Source: Chromera velia
Lineage: Eukaryota; Sar; Chromeraceae
DNA length: 50,000 nt
Reading direction: 5' to 3'
Assembly: GCA_018398765.1 (NCBI GenBank)
Contig: JAHBMJ010005908.1
Coordinates: 1 to 50,000, forward strand
Part shown: positions 47,476-50,000 of the stretch, one piece after another
Position numbering within the stretch: the stretch's first letter is position 1
Layout of the letters: each line of letters begins with the position of its first letter
Position numbers and translations under genes: made by a program
Notes under the pieces: generated by a model
Told to the model about the DNA's origin: nothing
Database searches by the model: none
What the model saw: the letters and a program-made list of their open reading frames with translations, nothing else

Positions 47476-48246
47476 CTTGAAGGACGGGAGAGGTGGGTGG
47501 TGAGGGACTTGTGATGAGCAACGCCTCTGACACCAAACCAACTTTTTCGTCCAGTTTTGTTGAGTTTGAAGAAAAAAGAAGCTGAATCTCTGGTTGAGGA
47601 AAGGGGACAGACGAAGTCTTGTCCATCATCTTGAGTCGACACGAAGTCGAAAAGGGTCTGTCAGGAGGGGGTGCGAGCAAACGAAGGCTTTTCAAACAGC
47701 TCATGCAGTTGAATGCCAGATCTGACAAACTCTTCGAGTTGTGCAATTTCTTGAATCGGATATTCTCGAGAAAAGCTGATTGGCGCATTACATATATAAT
47801 TATGTGGGGGTCTCAAGACATGCAAAAATTAAGCCAAAAATAGACTTCATGAATGAAAAAAGCTGAGTGATTCCATGAATTTTCAATGTTGGTCAAACTC
47901 AATGAACCTAAGAATACAATCGGGCAGTCGGATCCCACGCCAGCTCCAGCGTAGACGGCTGCAGGGGGGCCCCGGCCAATCCCGGCCATGCATGGAGTCT
48001 GCAATTTTATGTACGGTAAAGATTCGTAGAGACAGATACTCACAATCTGATTTCATTGTGCTTCGAGCTGCTCCCTCCACCCGTCGACTGTCTCATAACC
48101 TCCTTCAATCGGTGTAGGCAGGTGACTTTCTACTTCGTGGCGTCTATCTGACGTTTGCCTTACCCTCCCCCCATCCGTCTCGCGATCGATTTCCCTCTGC
48201 CGTCTCCGGCGTCTCGCTATTTCCACGTACAGCGTGATGCGACGGA
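47476..48246. promoter_or_regulatory. divergent intergenic region
   Basis: About 770 bases separate the starts of the membrane-protein gene (minus) and the RING-MATH gene (plus). A TATATAA string occurs near 47793. Open frames on both strands at 47813-48117 lack splice or domain support; an upstream exon of the membrane protein here cannot be ruled out. Confidence 0.4.
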
Positions 48247-49493
48247 ATGCCGCGACTAAGCATCTCTCAAGCTGTTGATCAGGCAGCTGCCAAAGACCTC
48301 CAATGTTCTATCTGCCTCGAGGTTCCAGAGAATCCTCGGATTGCTGGGTGTCCTTTCCAGCACATGTTTTGTCAAGAGTGCATCCAGGACGGGGTCGGAC
48401 ACCGCAGGAAGTGCCCCGTCTGCCGGGGGCCTTTCACAGACATTCGAGAAATTCCCACTGCGTTCAAAAACTTGATGGCAAACATCAAGTGGCGTTGTGC
48501 GCACAAAGAAGACGGGTGCAAATTCACAGGGACACGGAAGGAAGTGGAGAAGCACCATGCAGGAAGATGGGTGTCCTGAAACTCCTGTCCCGTGCAGAGT
48601 TCCAGGCTGCAACGTGGCGCCAAAAAGGAAGAACCTCGAATGCCATTTGAATGACCCAGAGCACAGATCAAAACACCAGTGCTTGGAGAAGAAGGAGATC
48701 GACAAGTTGGAGATGGAATCGGCGAATCAGGGTAAGTAGACGTGGACCTGCAGGCAGTCTCGATCGCTCTCCGGCTGATCCCAAGCTATGCCCACTTACA
48801 GACAGGCGGTTCAAAAACAAGCTGCCTCCCATTTGTTTGCTTTTGGGGATGTTTGTGTCTGCATCTTTGACAATGTGTTTCGGAACTGTTTCCTGCGCAC
48901 ACAAGGGGCCTTTTCCTGTCCTGTCTTCTTCTGCAGAGTCGTTGACAAGAACGTTCCTCATTCCTGACTTTGAAGCAAAACTGGCGACCATGGCAGTGAA
49001 CGATCCTATTCACTCTGGCGAATTCTCTTTTCAGGTCAGAGACGGCATACGCAGGTGCTCATGGCCTCTGACAGTGTATGTATATTTGTAAAGAGCCAAA
49101 AGAGCCATGAGGCGGCGTGAGTCCCGAGAGCCCTCCTCTCTTCATCTGCACCCCTTCTAAAGATGACCGAATTCTACATACATGCAGGACGGGAAATATC
49201 ACGTCACTCTGTATCCCAAGATCGAGGAGGAAGGGTGGACTGGTTTCTATCTCTTCAAGGACGCTGGGTCCCAAAAAGGAATTACATTGGTGGCTGGTGT
49301 CTTGCAAGTAGAGACGAGAGAGTGTACGTTCTGGGACTACTCAAACTTGATCCCTGGCCAAGGTTGGGGTTGGTCAGGTTTATGTGAGACCGCGGAGCTC
49401 GTATCTGCTGCCCGCGATGGAGGTGGAACTCTCGAAATCCGCTTTCGCATCTCTGCCCCTTCCATCCCTCTTCTTCCGGATAAATCGGATTGA
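48247..49493 (+). CDS. RING / TRAF-type zinc finger / MATH protein with apparent frameshift
   Basis: Exons 48247-48731, 48937-49034 and 49188-49493, with donors GTAAGT and GTCAGA. The N-terminal RING finger is complete C3HC4 (C20, C23, C35, H39, C42, C45, C56, C59). It is followed by a TRAF-type finger (WRCAHKEDGCKFTGTRKEVEKHH, cited here by its ends C and HH) and a second one (PVPCRVPGCNVAPKRKNLECH). Exons 2-3 give a MATH/TRAF-C-like fold (FSFQ ... YHVTLYPKIEEEGW ... GWGWSGLCE ... LEIRFRI). The order RING, TRAF fingers, MATH is that of TRAF/SINA-like E3 ubiquitin ligases, so a substrate-binding E3 is likely. The frame breaks near 48560: the RING frame stops at 48579, while the second finger continues one base out of phase. 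Ignoring one G restores about 295 residues. Confidence 0.75.
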
Positions 49494-50000
49494 TTCGTGA
49501 AAGGATAAGAAAGAGCGAGAGTCACTATCTCTGCACTCATTTTTTTTCGTCTCTCCTCCTTAAAACTAGCTTTAAAATGGTCCATGCAGAAAATGGTCTC
49601 GAAAAATGATTCTTAATTTTCAATTCTGATGAACTCCATCACATCGGGTCAAGACATGCTCTGACCGGGCCCCCCCCAGACCGTCCGTCACCATGCATGC
49701 AGGGCCGGTAGGTCAAAACTTGCTGACCGTTGTCATGTAATCACTATATGACGTCATTTCTATGACGTGTTTCTAATTAATAGAGACCTAGGTATAGAGA
49801 CCGACTCAGATCGTAGTCTAGACTCTAGATCGTAGTCTTTAAACAGCCTAAATAACTTGTCAGTAAGTTTAATACTAAGTTAAACTAGTGAAAGTGAAGT
49901 TCACCCAGCCAGGCTACCCCTCTGAAGCTACGCAAGTGTTTTTCCCATCGCCTATAATCAAATGACCGACAAAGTCACAGCCTTTGGATCAAATAACCAA
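49494..50000. other. 3' flank, no gene seen
   Basis: AT-leaning sequence with one TGCATGCA (49694) and two TGACGTCA-like sites near 49750-49768. No coding frame of note. Confidence 0.5.

Overview
The window looks like nuclear DNA of a eukaryotic microbe. It has many short exons, GT-AG introns of roughly 40-930 bases, dense microsatellites, chromatin proteins with PHD, AT-hook, SET and MYND domains, and transposon remnants in AT-rich gaps. Frequent TGCATGCA palindromes (a known ApiAP2-type motif in apicomplexans), abundant GTCAGT-type 5' splice sites and intron-rich genes make an alveolate alga of the chromerid type (Chromera-like) my best guess. That placement is inference; no rRNA or organelle marker is present.

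Layout. 1-2962: exons of a minus-strand gene of unknown function that runs off the left edge. 3000-6498: repeat-rich non-coding DNA, including a 400-base homopurine/poly(A) tract and a (GTGA)n field. 6499-10695: a ten-exon minus-strand gene for a signal-peptide-bearing protein of about 720 residues with no recognised family. 11861-13760: a complete non-autonomous LTR retroelement with target-site duplications. 13860-16350: a CCAAT/TATA promoter and a plus-strand gene fusing 13 Cys/His repeats of 18 residues to an HNH-nuclease-like domain. 16774-17937: a hAT-like DNA transposon with subterminal palindromes and one 186-residue ORF. 18867-29490: a 17-exon minus-strand gene, phase-consistent throughout (5,049 nt, 1,682 aa), encoding a multi-PHD, AT-hook chromatin protein. 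30391-41380: a 16-exon plus-strand gene, also phase-consistent (6,216 nt, 2,071 aa), encoding a SMYD-type SET/MYND methyltransferase with a very long disordered tail. 42049-42752: a second, short hAT-like element. 46282-47475: a three-exon minus-strand multipass membrane protein. 48247-49493: a RING/TRAF-zinc-finger/MATH protein with an apparent one-base frameshift.

How the genes relate. The two chromatin genes are divergent across about 900 bases and could share a promoter; so could the membrane-protein and RING-MATH genes across about 770 bases. A histone reader next to a histone or protein lysine methyltransferase is suggestive, but I see no direct evidence that the products interact. The transposons sit in the AT-rich gaps between genes.

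Exon models were built by hand from splice signals and reading-frame phase; individual boundaries may be off by a few bases where alternatives are noted.
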